From assembly GCF_037120725.1 (NCBI RefSeq), contig NZ_JBBAXC010000010.1, forward strand, positions 1-64,000: a stretch of DNA of 64,000 nucleotides, written 5' to 3'. Positions 8,157-17,797 of the stretch are shown one piece after another. The notes beneath the pieces were generated by a model. It made no database searches and was not told the origin of the DNA. It saw only the letters and a program-made list of their open reading frames with translations. The first letter of the stretch is position 1. The number at the start of each line of letters is the position of its first letter. The translations under genes were made by a program, and so were the position numbers. The DNA is from Bacillus spongiae (lineage in GTDB: Bacteria; Bacillota; Bacilli; Bacillales; Bacillaceae_K).

Positions 8157-8930
8157 TTAGATCATCTCTTTCATTTGATGAATGGCTTTATATTGACGGT
8201 ATAGTTCACGTAAAGAATTCTCCATAATCTGATCTGATTCTGCACATTTCGAACGATTTGGAACTTGATTGCCTACTAGTACATAGAGAAGTGGCTGTTT
8301 CGTAAACTCACCAAGCACTCCCATATCTAAAATAAAATCAGGAAGTCCACCTGTCATGTGAGCAAGATGTTGTTTAGGAATCTCTTCTATTGCTTCTTGT
8401 TGCCTAACCATTCCAGTAATGATAGGCGAGAAAATATCAGGAGAATTTTTATACCCTCTATATATTTCCATTAAAGCGTGAAATAAGTCATGAATACTCC
8501 CTTCATTTTTAGGGTCTCGCGGGTTAGCCAATAAATGAATCGTTGGATAATCCTCTTGAATTTTTTTATGTATTTTCTCCCAACCCCCTAGGAAGTCTAC
8601 TACACGCTTTGCGACAGCATTATCATGACAGGCAATCATTACTTCAACGGCTTCTTCTAGCGACAAGCTCTCCCGGCCTTGAAGATGGGGATATACGATG
8701 GAACTGTCCTCATGTGGATCGAAAAAGATGGAAGGTACGGTCGTATTCCAAAGGACCTGTCCTCCCTTCACCCATTTCGCAATCGCTAAACCAATTAACA
8801 ATTTGCCGGCTGAAGCCAATGGAACGACCATATTGCTATTCTGTGAAAAAAGCTGTTTATTGTCTTTGATTGAATAGACAACGGCTCCATAGTCACCTGT
8901 AGTAATAGGCTTCAATACTTCTAACTTCAT
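8157..8930 (-). CDS. Cytoplasmic class A beta-lactamase-like serine hydrolase
   Basis: A 257-residue protein with the serine beta-lactamase fold. The catalytic SxxK is S40-A-G-K43. The second motif, normally SDN, reads HDN at 102-104, and the third, normally KTG, reads M-T-G at 192-194. There is no signal peptide, so it is probably cytosolic. The altered second and third motifs make true beta-lactamase activity unlikely; a peptidase, esterase or amidase role is more plausible. AAGGATG lies upstream of the ATG. It stands alone. Confidence 0.7.
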   Translation of the reverse strand: MKLEVLKPITTGDYGAVVYSIKDNKQLFSQNSNMVVPLASAGKLLIGLAIAKWVKGGQVLWNTTVPSIFFDPHEDSSIVYPHLQGRESLSLEEAVEVMIACHDNAVAKRVVDFLGGWEKIHKKIQEDYPTIHLLANPRDPKNEGSIHDLFHALMEIYRGYKNSPDIFSPIITGMVRQQEAIEEIPKQHLAHMTGGLPDFILDMGVLGEFTKQPLLYVLVGNQVPNRSKCAESDQIMENSLRELYRQYKAIHQMKEMI

Positions 8931-9172
8931 TCATATCAACATCCTTCACTATATTTCCCTTTTGGTGTACTGCTTTAATTCGACACCAGCATTCGAATTC
9001 CTTTTTTTCTGTATCTGCGATACTTTCCAATGATACACTTTATATCTATTCTTTTTTCTGTCCATAAATCGTGTTTGTGTCGAATTTTTCCCACTACTTC
9101 TCTCTTTCTTTGATAGGAAAAGAAGTATATTTTATAGAATAAACTAGTATGAAATGAAAAGGAGGTACTTAA

Positions 9173-9646
9173 ATGAAACAACGTCATGAAATTTTATTTA
9201 AGCAATTAGAAACATATCGAAGTGAAATGATGGATGTTTTACGCCATGTCACGGCAAAAGAAGCTAGCGTCATACCAAAGGGTTTCAACAATAATATTCA
9301 TTGGAATCTCGGTCATATTTATTTAGATCAATATATGTGGATTCAGGCTGTCACAATGGAAGAGACAGTTGCACCTGAATCCTTTCATGCTTGGTTTGGT
9401 TTCGGAACATCACCAGCTGATTTTACTGAAGAAACCCCTACTTTGGATGAGTTAAAAGACTTACTTAAACAGCAACCAGATCATATAAAGATTGCCTACG
9501 GAGAAAGACTAGAAGAGGAATATCCACCAACGGAAATGGGCATGCATACGATTGAACAAGTGTTGATTCGAACTATATTTCATGAAGGAATGCACTTACA
9601 GGCTATTCTAGATTTAAAGAAGCTAGTAAACGAAAGAGACATATAA
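9173..9646 (+). CDS. DinB-family putative metal-dependent hydrolase
   Basis: A 157-residue four-helix-bundle protein of the DinB/YfiT superfamily. The expected metal-binding histidines are seen in NIHWNLGHIYLDQ and in FHEGMHLQ near the C-terminus. Several members are bacillithiol-dependent transferases, so a thiol-related detoxification role is possible. The start follows AAAAGGAGGTACTTAA. Single gene. Confidence 0.8.
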   Translation: MKQRHEILFKQLETYRSEMMDVLRHVTAKEASVIPKGFNNNIHWNLGHIYLDQYMWIQAVTMEETVAPESFHAWFGFGTSPADFTEETPTLDELKDLLKQQPDHIKIAYGERLEEEYPPTEMGMHTIEQVLIRTIFHEGMHLQAILDLKKLVNERDI

Positions 9647-9655
9647 AACAAAAAA

Positions 9656-9691
9656 TGGGCGCCAAACTTACCTTTCAAGTAAGTGCGCCCA
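9656..9691. terminator. Terminator between DinB-like and recombinase genes
   Basis: TGGGCGC...ACTTAC/GTAAGT...GCGCCCA forms a strong two-part stem. The longest U-run is on the minus strand, so it mainly ends the recombinase gene, 88 bases after its stop. Confidence 0.7.
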
Positions 9692-9778
9692 CTAATCTTC
9701 ACTTGTTCATTTAATTTAGGCAAGTAGTGATCTTTCTCCTTTTAGTTTACATAATATTATTATAGTTTATATAAATCA

Positions 9779-10726
9779 TCAAAAGTATTCTGCAATATTC
9801 CGATCCATCGCTTCTTCTTTTTGTTTATCTGAAACATGAGTATATTTCTGTGTTGTATTTAAGTTACTATGCCCAAGTAATTCTTGGACTGTTCGAATAT
9901 CCTTTCCTTCACGCACGAGATGCGTTGCGAACGAATGACGAAGTTTATGGCTCGTAATCTTTCGCGATTCCATTCCATTCTTCCCCCAAGCACTATTAAT
10001 TCGTTCTGTTATTTCTTGAATTCTTCTTCTTGAAATCCTTTTTCCACGCCTTGAAATAAAGAGAGCTTCACGATCTTTTTTCATTGGATATTGTCTTTCA
10101 TTTTGAATATAGTTTATGATTTCGTTAAACAACTGGGCCGGCAAAGGAATATAGCGTGTTTTATTCCCTTTACCGACAATTGTTAATCCCTTTTTCTCTT
10201 TATGTAAGGAAGTGAGATTTAAGGAGTGGACCTCAGCAACTCGTAGACCAGCAAAAGCCATTAGCCCTAACATGACTTTATTACGTATGATGTATTGCTG
10301 TTGTGACACTTGTTCTATCTTCTTAAAAAAACCTTGTAATTCGTTCTTTTCTAAAAAATCAGGAAGCTGACCACTCGGTTCTTTTGCCCCTTCCATCTCT
10401 GCTGCTGGATTATGTGAAATCATCTCATAGTCCATTAAACATTTAAAAAAAGAACGTAAGGCTGTCAATCGACGGTTTCTTGTTGTTGAGGAATTTTTTC
10501 GCTTATTTTTCAATTCATTCATAAATAATGTAACATGTATTTTTTTTGCTTCTTCTAACTCTACTTTTTCTTGTTTTCTTCTCGTAAAAAAGTCTAGGAA
10601 GAAATTGATGTCTCGTAAATAGTTATCAATCGTGAAACGAGAATACTCTTTATTATCCATATGAGTTTCAAATAGTAATAACTCTTCTTCATACCACTCT
10701 TTAATAAAAACGTTAGCTGTCTCCAT
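9779..10726 (-). CDS. Xer-like tyrosine recombinase
   Basis: A 315-residue tyrosine recombinase with an N-terminal SAM-like DNA-binding domain and a full catalytic set: R162 (GLRVAEV), K186 (VGKGNKT), H260-x-x-R263 (HKLRHSFATH), H286 (LLGHSNLNTTQ) and Y295 (KYTHV). Length and layout match XerC/XerD/RipX-type enzymes rather than a phage integrase with an extra arm-binding domain. No phage genes or attachment sites surround it, so it is either a solo chromosomal recombinase or a leftover of an old element. It could be the XerD/RipX paralogue; that cannot be settled here. Confidence 0.85.
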   Translation of the reverse strand: METANVFIKEWYEEELLLFETHMDNKEYSRFTIDNYLRDINFFLDFFTRRKQEKVELEEAKKIHVTLFMNELKNKRKNSSTTRNRRLTALRSFFKCLMDYEMISHNPAAEMEGAKEPSGQLPDFLEKNELQGFFKKIEQVSQQQYIIRNKVMLGLMAFAGLRVAEVHSLNLTSLHKEKKGLTIVGKGNKTRYIPLPAQLFNEIINYIQNERQYPMKKDREALFISRRGKRISRRRIQEITERINSAWGKNGMESRKITSHKLRHSFATHLVREGKDIRTVQELLGHSNLNTTQKYTHVSDKQKEEAMDRNIAEYF

Positions 10727-11026
10727 TGTGAACTCCTCGCTTTTGATTCGTTCCTATTAGTATACTACGAATGATCATTTACCGCACATAAGAGATATTA
10801 TGCGCGGTAATGCAGATAAACATGGTTTATGGACATTAATTACTTTCTATAGTGTCATAGTGCTCCTAATAAAATAAGAAAAAATATCCATTTTATTGGA
10901 AATAAAGGCTGTTATTAGGTATGATAAAACGAATACTAACAAAATACTTTACACCTTTTTTTATATGGTATATTATGTATAGGATAATAACCTTATCTTT
11001 TTTTACATATATTAATAGATACTGCA

Positions 11027-11293
11027 GGCTATAATATTTCTTCCTTCAACAATACTAATGGATAGTTAGAGATATTTCTTTCCTGCATCAACCATTTGGC
11101 TATGAAACCTCTTCCTTCTCTTAGTTTCTAATTGGGTCCACATGGCGGTTTTTCCGCATGTGGACAATAGATAGAGGTTTCTCTTTCCAAATGGATTTTC
11201 AATTATACCATTGATTGAGAAAGCGCTTATGTTCGTAATTCTCACTTCAATAGATTTCATTTTAATCAATCAGGCTATGACATTTCTTCCTTC
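11027..11293 (+). repeat. Three degenerate 21-base direct repeats
   Basis: Copies at 11027-11047, 11098-11118 and 11273-11293 fit GGCTATRA-N-A-Y-Y-TCTTCCTTC. Copy-to-copy distances are 71 and 175 bases. In one frame each reads GY(N/E/D)(I/T)SSF, so they may be remains of a repetitive protein, or they may be binding sites ahead of the TerD-like gene. Confidence 0.45.
11136..11165. repeat. Strong isolated hairpin
   Basis: GTCCACATG and CATGTGGAC are perfect complements and the inner CGG/CCG extends the stem around a T-rich loop, with one unpaired G. No U-run follows on either strand, so it is not a normal terminator. Confidence 0.6.
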
Positions 11294-11424
11294 TTTTCCT
11301 TTTACGATAATAGAGATGTCCTTTTCCTGATTTTTTTATTGGATAATTTCGGTTATGTGATTAATCATCGCTTTAATAATGTAGATAATACCTTAATCGT
11401 TCACTTAGAAGGGGATTTTGCTCT

Positions 11425-13521
11425 ATGAAAAATTCTATTTATTTGACAAGAAAACTAAAAGTGTTCATAGAAAACGGAGAGGGTAAGCTTTCTGATGTTT
11501 ATCTTTCTACTGCTTTAAAAAATATTGAGGGCTTAGGCTTTACTTTTTCTAAGCCATTAATCGAAAGGGCTAAGACCCTTTCTAATGAGGCTTTTACAAC
11601 GTTTTATACAAACCTTGTTAAAAACTTAAAAGAACAAGTTGGTGCCAATGTAAACCATGTACCGATGTATCCGAATTTTCCGCAAGATGTAATGGAAATG
11701 ACGGATGCTGAACTATATATCAACGCTATTATTCATTATGTGACGTTACTTCTTCCAAATGATAAAGCGAAAGAGCGCTTCCCTCTATTAGATAGAGTTG
11801 ACTTAAAAGTTATTGATCTAGGTAGTGAAGAAGATTTCTACTTGATGCTTTCTCAGCTCATTGGTGCGAATACATCCATTTCATTAACCGATAAAAAGGA
11901 TATTGAATGGGCTATTCATACTATTGATGATATTTCTAAAATTCTTCCTAAATTTATCCCGCATAAAGAAAATTTGGCGTTTACTATCCAACAATTGTTA
12001 AAACATGATAAAGCGTCCATGAATGAAGTATCTCATTATTTTAATAATGCTACGGATGTATTAAGGCTTGCGGTTGCTTTATCAGATGGTGATATTAGCC
12101 TCGCAACACCAACAAAATTTAAGAAGTTCAACCGACCTGAAAGACGTTTTTTACTAGGATTATTAGATGAATCGCGAAACATTACGGAGGACATGATTCG
12201 GTACAAAAAACGTTGGATTCGTTTAGGAGAGATTCTACACCCCGGCGAATACCGTAAAAAGTTCCCAAATGCGTACCGTGCTTTTCAAGTATTACGAAAC
12301 TCTGAAAAAGTTGAAACATTTAATAGTAAAGTAGAAGCTGCGCTAGGAGAGGGCCAAATAAATAAAGCAGTAAATCTTTTATCAACACGCCCAGGAGAAT
12401 TCGCTCGTCGTTTAGACCACCTTCTTCGTCTTTCAGAAAAGAAGCACTTAGATTCTCATGATGTTATTTCTGCTTTTAGTGAGGTGAAAGATGACCTATC
12501 CACTCCTGTGTTGCTTCAATTAGCAAGTCATTTCAGACACCGGAATGAAGAAAGAGATATTCGGACCTTTTTCCCAAAAGGGAATGTAGCAAAGGCATGG
12601 GGAATTGAAAATAACCTTCCTCGAATTAATAATGAAGTCTGTTCAATCGTAAAAAATTTATGTGAAGAAGCAATGAGAATCCGCTTTTCTGAACTACCTC
12701 CACTTGGAAAAGGATATTTAGATGAACGATTAAGAGATTATCTTGTCCCTTTTTCACAGCGTTCTGCAAGTAAATCTCTTCGTACACTTGTTCGAGGAAG
12801 TAAAATCAGCCTTCCAGAAGGCAATTTTATACGGTTTTTCTTATGGTGGAAAGAAGGCCGTGTCGGAGAAGAACATACCGGCCGAGTTGATATTGATTTA
12901 TCCGCTGTCATATATGATGAAGGATGGGAATATCAAAGTCATATATCTTATACAAATCTTCGACAAGGTCATTATGCTTTTCACAGTGGCGATATTACCT
13001 CGGCACCAAACGGAGCATCTGAGTTTATTGATTTTGATATTCCCAAAGTGCTAGAAAATGGTGGCCGTTACGTTGTTATGTCTCTACACTCGTTTACTGA
13101 TCACCCTTACAAAAACCTTCCGGAATGCTTTGCTGGATGGATGGTTCGCCAATCTCCTAATTCAGGAGAAATTTTTGAGCCCGCTACTGTTCAAGATAAG
13201 GTTGATGTCACTTCTGATTCAACTATTTCAATCCCTGTTGTTCTTGATTTGTTGGAAAGAAAACTCTACTGGACGGATTTATCTTTAACAAGATACTTAA
13301 ACGAATATAATAATATCGAAGCAAACAAAGGAGGACTTGCGCTTGTTGCAAAATCAATGACCTCCATCGTAAAGCCAAACCTTTACGATTTATTTAAGCT
13401 CCACCTTGAAGCTAGAGGTGAACTTGTTGAAAACATCGAAGAAGCAGAGAGCATATTTTCTTTACAAAACGGGATTACTCCTTTTGACATTGAAAAAATA
13501 ATGGCGGAGTTTATAAGCTAA
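11425..13521 (+). CDS. Large cytoplasmic protein with C-terminal TerD-like domain
   Basis: A 698-residue protein without signal peptide or membrane helices. Residues 1-460 are mainly helical with no motif I can name. Residues about 465-645 look like a TerD/TerZ-type beta-sandwich: GRVDIDLSAVIYDEG, then HSGDITSAPNGASEFIDFDI. The acidic DxDxS-like turn is where this family binds calcium. TerD-domain proteins occur in tellurite/chemical-stress systems. A large helical region fused to TerD recalls the ter-associated SCO0854-type family, but that match is from memory and without the RING finger I would expect. AAGGGGA lies nine bases before the ATG. It stands alone, facing the crystallin-domain gene. 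Confidence 0.6.
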   Translation: MKNSIYLTRKLKVFIENGEGKLSDVYLSTALKNIEGLGFTFSKPLIERAKTLSNEAFTTFYTNLVKNLKEQVGANVNHVPMYPNFPQDVMEMTDAELYINAIIHYVTLLLPNDKAKERFPLLDRVDLKVIDLGSEEDFYLMLSQLIGANTSISLTDKKDIEWAIHTIDDISKILPKFIPHKENLAFTIQQLLKHDKASMNEVSHYFNNATDVLRLAVALSDGDISLATPTKFKKFNRPERRFLLGLLDESRNITEDMIRYKKRWIRLGEILHPGEYRKKFPNAYRAFQVLRNSEKVETFNSKVEAALGEGQINKAVNLLSTRPGEFARRLDHLLRLSEKKHLDSHDVISAFSEVKDDLSTPVLLQLASHFRHRNEERDIRTFFPKGNVAKAWGIENNLPRINNEVCSIVKNLCEEAMRIRFSELPPLGKGYLDERLRDYLVPFSQRSASKSLRTLVRGSKISLPEGNFIRFFLWWKEGRVGEEHTGRVDIDLSAVIYDEGWEYQSHISYTNLRQGHYAFHSGDITSAPNGASEFIDFDIPKVLENGGRYVVMSLHSFTDHPYKNLPECFAGWMVRQSPNSGEIFEPATVQDKVDVTSDSTISIPVVLDLLERKLYWTDLSLTRYLNEYNNIEANKGGLALVAKSMTSIVKPNLYDLFKLHLEARGELVENIEEAESIFSLQNGITPFDIEKIMAEFIS

Positions 13522-13571
13522 GCTTTGATGAAATAAGTCATTTTCCATCCGAGTCTCTTATATAAACATAT

Positions 13572-13612
13572 AAAAAAGAATGGAGTCACCTACAAGAGAC
13601 CCCATTCTTTTT
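13572..13612. terminator. Bidirectional terminator between the TerD-like and crystallin-domain genes
   Basis: AAAAAAGAATGGAGTC pairs with GACCCCATTCTTTTT (one mismatch), with U-runs both ways, between two converging stops. Confidence 0.85.
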
Positions 13613-13640
13613 ATATTAAAATCTTCTAGGTTACTATTTT

Positions 13641-16463
13641 TTACTTCTCTTCGACGATTAATGATTTTACCGTGTTATCTCCAACAGTATTGTTACTAAG
13701 GTCTTTATCACTAACGGTAAATAACTGACTTGTTCCGCCAAAGTTTGTTCTAGTGTACAAGGTTGCTTTGAAATCACCCACAATGAAGATGGAGGACAAT
13801 GTTCCTTCTGTTAATCCTAATTCTTCTGTTGTTGAGAATTCGCCTGGAGACGTTATTTTCACATACGTATTATTCGGATTATAGTTCTTATCTTTAAACA
13901 AATAGACACCTTTACCAAACACTTTATAAGAAGAAACAGAATCATTTCCTACATTTGAGCCTCTTAAATCTTTTGTTCCATCTTTATAAGAAGACATATT
14001 TCCTTCATAATTGGTGTGTTTAAATAGGGCTACTCCATAATCTCCAATGACGATTACTGAGGATAACGTGTCATTAGGTAACCCACCATTACACTTAGTA
14101 ATGTTACCACAATTGAAATTTTTAGAGACAATATGATCCCCTTTAAAATTGACTTTCCTAAATAAGTGAACCCCTTCGCCCCGAATAACTTTAATAGACG
14201 ATGTTGTATTGTCTCCAATATCTCGGTCATCTAATGTTTTATCTCCACCTTCATTAAACCACGATACTTCCCCACCATAGTCTTTATCCTCATATGTGAC
14301 GAGGGCATATGGGCCAACCGTTTTTACGGACGATAAATCATTATTGGCAAAGCCAATATCTGCGCTAATGTCATTAAAGGAAGAAATTCCATCGCTGCTT
14401 CTAGACTTAAATTTTAAATCTCCCATATAGTTTGAGCCTGAAAAGAGATAGACACCATCTTTTTTCTCTTTAACTTTTAGTGAAGAAACCGTATTCGCTC
14501 TAATTTCTTTTGAATCAAGATCACGAAATGTTGCATTCCCAAAAATCGTTTGGGACAAGCCATCATAGTTTTTATCTTTGCTGAGAGTTACATAGACGTC
14601 TCCTCTCACAAGTAGAGATGACAGTTGATTATCTGGGAAGTCTAATGATGTAACATCTGCTACATTCTGACCTTCACTGACTGAAATACACTCTCCATTA
14701 AAGCCAGTTTTTGAAAACAAAAATGCTGTATCTGTTACAGTAAAGTTATTAGCTATTTTAGAAGAAGGAGATTTGATTAATCTATCATTATACAAAACTT
14801 CCTTGACAATATAGTAATCTTTGTTTTGATTTTCCACTAACAAGTCATATAACTCGGAAGAAATGTTGACGGCAGCATCTGTGCCTTCATAAATTCCTAC
14901 TTCTTCCCCGTCCGTATCAGGGTTTCCAACATAGACGCGGTAATAGGTTCTTTCCCCGGCAGGAAGCTGGTCATCTTCCCATGAGAAAGGGATGGAACAA
15001 GTCGTTTGAACAATGTCTTTTAAGGATGCCGCATTTAACTCAACTGTTTCATCAACCTTTTCACTTTGAAGTGAAACGGTCTTATACAAAGTTTCAGAGT
15101 TAAACAGATTGCTTTCATGGTAGGACTCTATCCAATATTCATTGCTTTTATTCGGTTCAACATTCACATCCAACCAGCTCGTTACAGTTGGATCTTGAAT
15201 ATAGGCAGCCACACTATCATTTTTGTAGACGATATACCCATGCACATTCGGGTCTGATACTGGATCCCAGGAAAGGTTTGTTGTTAATTCTTTAAAAGAT
15301 GAATCTGCTTGTACGTTCGTAGGAACTTCTAAGTTCGGATCTTTTTCGTACATCGGCACTTCCATCGTAGCGTAAATTTCATTAACCATTTGGACATTGT
15401 ACGAATTTTTATCAGGTCTTAGCCCATAATCATCTAAATCATTTTCAAATGCCTTTGTTAGTTCGTGGAAATTTTTACCACTATTGTAATTGACCTTTGA
15501 CTGTGTCACAAGATTGTATACTGCCCATTTATATGGACTTGAACCCGCTTTTTCACCAAATGTTTTATCCAAAGCTCTGCTATTCGATTCCTCTACTGAT
15601 CGAGCAAATGCAAAGGTCCGAGAATCCTCGTATGTGTATTCAAGTGTAACGCCAACTGTAAATTCACCTGCTATTAACGTATCGTTTGTGTACTCAAATG
15701 AAGTACCTAAGCCGAATCCGTGTGTTAGTGCAGCTTCCTCTTGCTGCTCTTCAGATAAACCCCAAGAACGATCATAGCTTACATTTGTCGTTCCACCTGT
15801 TTTTTCAATTCCATAGCGATCTCTCTCCCACCATTCCTCAATATCCAATGTTAACCCTTCGGCAAAATAAGAATTTTTGTCTAGTAACAGGGTAATCTCT
15901 TGTGGTGTTCCAAGTGGAAATGTGGAGTTTAATAATCCAGATGATGGACTATAAACAGCTCTAAACGTATCGATATCGGGATCATATTTATCTAACGCAT
16001 TGTTTAAAACACTTAATGGTTGTCCTGCTAGCTCCTCATAATAATCTGCGTTATAATAATGATCTCTTTTCCCTGCATCTACGATAAAATTGATTGGAAT
16101 ATATTGCTCTGGATCAATTCCATGAAAAATTGTTCGATTTTCATACGTGTCTACAGGAAAGGCTTCATTTTCCTCAAGAGCAGGAACGAAAAGATCCGGC
16201 TCTACATACCCATTGTTGCTACTTTTTTCCTCCGCTTCTAGCAAACGAAAAGAGGATTTCGGAAGTGATTTAGTCGTATTTGATTCTACTTGGTCCTCAG
16301 GGATATAGACTTCATAAGTCCCACGATCAATTCCTTCATACCCTTCAGGCGCATCTACTTCACTATCAGACTGAGCAAATACGTTCATTGGGATGAGTAG
16401 TAATACAATCAATGTACTAAAAATAAAATAGGACAATTTATTTGCAAAAATTACGTTGTTCAT
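13641..16463 (-). CDS. Secreted multidomain protein with FN3 and eight beta/gamma-crystallin motifs
   Basis: A 940-residue exported protein. Residues 1-30 are a signal peptide ending NVFA. Residues about 180-370 are strand-rich with Ser/Thr/Gly-rich stretches that loosely recall pore-forming aerolysin-type proteins; this is a guess. Residues about 380-470 look like fibronectin type III, and 490-570 like a second sandwich domain. From about 580 to the end come eight Greek-key units starting (V/A)xLFxxxNYxG, almost all with the calcium motif N/D-x-x-S-S (DNQLSS, NNDLSS, DNTTSS, NDTLSS, DNTVKS), so four crystallin domains. No cell-wall anchor is seen. The ATG at 16463 is preferred to an upstream TTG, though both have weak sites. 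Confidence 0.75.
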   Translation of the reverse strand: MNNVIFANKLSYFIFSTLIVLLLIPMNVFAQSDSEVDAPEGYEGIDRGTYEVYIPEDQVESNTTKSLPKSSFRLLEAEEKSSNNGYVEPDLFVPALEENEAFPVDTYENRTIFHGIDPEQYIPINFIVDAGKRDHYYNADYYEELAGQPLSVLNNALDKYDPDIDTFRAVYSPSSGLLNSTFPLGTPQEITLLLDKNSYFAEGLTLDIEEWWERDRYGIEKTGGTTNVSYDRSWGLSEEQQEEAALTHGFGLGTSFEYTNDTLIAGEFTVGVTLEYTYEDSRTFAFARSVEESNSRALDKTFGEKAGSSPYKWAVYNLVTQSKVNYNSGKNFHELTKAFENDLDDYGLRPDKNSYNVQMVNEIYATMEVPMYEKDPNLEVPTNVQADSSFKELTTNLSWDPVSDPNVHGYIVYKNDSVAAYIQDPTVTSWLDVNVEPNKSNEYWIESYHESNLFNSETLYKTVSLQSEKVDETVELNAASLKDIVQTTCSIPFSWEDDQLPAGERTYYRVYVGNPDTDGEEVGIYEGTDAAVNISSELYDLLVENQNKDYYIVKEVLYNDRLIKSPSSKIANNFTVTDTAFLFSKTGFNGECISVSEGQNVADVTSLDFPDNQLSSLLVRGDVYVTLSKDKNYDGLSQTIFGNATFRDLDSKEIRANTVSSLKVKEKKDGVYLFSGSNYMGDLKFKSRSSDGISSFNDISADIGFANNDLSSVKTVGPYALVTYEDKDYGGEVSWFNEGGDKTLDDRDIGDNTTSSIKVIRGEGVHLFRKVNFKGDHIVSKNFNCGNITKCNGGLPNDTLSSVIVIGDYGVALFKHTNYEGNMSSYKDGTKDLRGSNVGNDSVSSYKVFGKGVYLFKDKNYNPNNTYVKITSPGEFSTTEELGLTEGTLSSIFIVGDFKATLYTRTNFGGTSQLFTVSDKDLSNNTVGDNTVKSLIVEEK

Positions 16464-17572
16464 GCCTTCACCATCTTTCAATTGATTAAGATTTAGGTAA
16501 ATGTAGAAAAGTACATCTGTTAAACTATGAAGTTGTAAAATTATGACCTTTCAATTTGCATCATGTAATGTATTACTTAGCTAGTTGATAATAAAGAGTA
16601 GTGACGTATGTAGCTTAAAGCAAAGGAGCATTATCTCTTGTCACTCTTTGTTCAAAAGCAGTAGTTCCAACTTCTTTTTTCCGAATTAAAAGCAAATGAT
16701 TTGTTTTTCACATTGGAATCACCCCCTAAAAAAACTGAATTTTCAATCAATTAAACAAATACTATTCCCTTTATTTGGTGATATAACTTAAGAAGCATTA
16801 GCCTTATCGGTATGACTATTTGTCTTCTAAAGGTATTTTCATAATGATAGGTTCATAAATTATGTAAATTAATGCTAGTGGGTTAGTTACCACTAACAAT
16901 ATTAAGTTGACTTAAGATTACTATATTTCTCATGAAAACACAAGATAAAATTACAAATTATGAGGAAATTCTTCATTCTTTACAATCAGATAACATTGTT
17001 GTTACTTCACTCTACTTTTCATCAAAAAATGGGATATGTTGATAATACTAATTCCGCCGAAAAATCCACCATATTTTCACTTTCTGCATATCCTATCTTT
17101 CTGTTGATGACTTTCTTAAATTTCCTTAGTTATTCACCCTGTTTTCCTTATTCACTTTAGTGTATATCGAACTTTTTTTCACATATGAAAGTGCCTCATA
17201 ATAAGCGAATAACTCTCCCATAAGTGAAGAGTTAGAAATATTTATGTACTTTAATTTTTATGTTCCGAGGGATAACCGGTTGCGTATGAAAATTCGTAGT
17301 TTTTACTTTCCTTTGTTAATTGAAGAGATTACTTTAAAAAGACTCATTTATCCTCACTCACTTGGATTCAAGATAAAATGTGCATATCATCTACTAAAGC
17401 ACCTAATAAAGTAGAGTAATATTTGTAAACTCTGTTAGCTGTACATTTTTAATGCTAGAATTATAAGTACAATAGTAGTTAATAGCATGACTACTTATGG
17501 TACATTCAGATTAGTAGATGATTGTCTATAACTCGATATTTAAACTATTAAATCTTAAAGTAGGACGGTTTT
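16464..17572. other. 1.1-kb intergenic region
   Basis: AT-rich sequence with no gene I can support. A good AGGGGG site at about 16725 on the minus strand leads only into a 19-codon GTG frame. Some short hydrophobic frames around 16960-17160 lack start signals. Confidence 0.5.
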
Positions 17573-17797
17573 ATGGATCATAATAGGAAAGCTCGATTAG
17601 AAAGATTACTGAAGAAATATAAAGTGAAACAAGCAAAGAGACAGCTCATTGATGACTTGGTAAAGTACCATGAGATTGATTTTTCAGAGAAAGAATTTGT
17701 GGATGATGAACTATCAGAGGATGTATATAAAAGGGTTTATGATCGTATTAGAGAAGATATTATAAATACAATTAAATTCCCCTATGACGAATTGTAG
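17573..17797 (+). CDS. Small charged hypothetical protein
   Basis: A 74-residue highly charged helical protein (MDHNRKARLERLLKKYKVKQ...EDIINTIKFPYDEL). TAGGA lies about nine bases before the ATG. The basic first half and acidic second half could suit a nucleic-acid-linked or antitoxin-like role, but no partner gene lies beside it. Family not recognised. Confidence 0.5.
   Translation: MDHNRKARLERLLKKYKVKQAKRQLIDDLVKYHEIDFSEKEFVDDELSEDVYKRVYDRIREDIINTIKFPYDEL

Larger units (their letters stand above)
10727..11424. other. 700-base leader/intergenic region with repeats
   Basis: No complete gene is supported. On the + strand a frame without a good start codon is open from about 11220 to the TGA that overlaps the next gene's ATG (…NQSGYDISSFFSFYDNRD…), which looks like a remnant. 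Three copies of a degenerate repeat and one strong hairpin lie here and are listed separately. Confidence 0.5.

Noticed and set aside
9779..10726. Prophage or integrative element marked by the tyrosine recombinase
   Set aside because: No phage, conjugation or attachment-site features were found on either side.
11066..11269. 67-codon minus-strand frame in the repeat region
   Set aside because: No ribosome site, and it runs through the hairpin and one repeat; composition is not protein-like.
16652..16711. 19-codon GTG frame with an AGGGGG site
   Set aside because: Too short and unsupported by any neighbour or promoter.
16960..17160. 66-codon hydrophobic + strand frame
   Set aside because: No ribosome site; hydrophobicity comes from AT-rich sequence.
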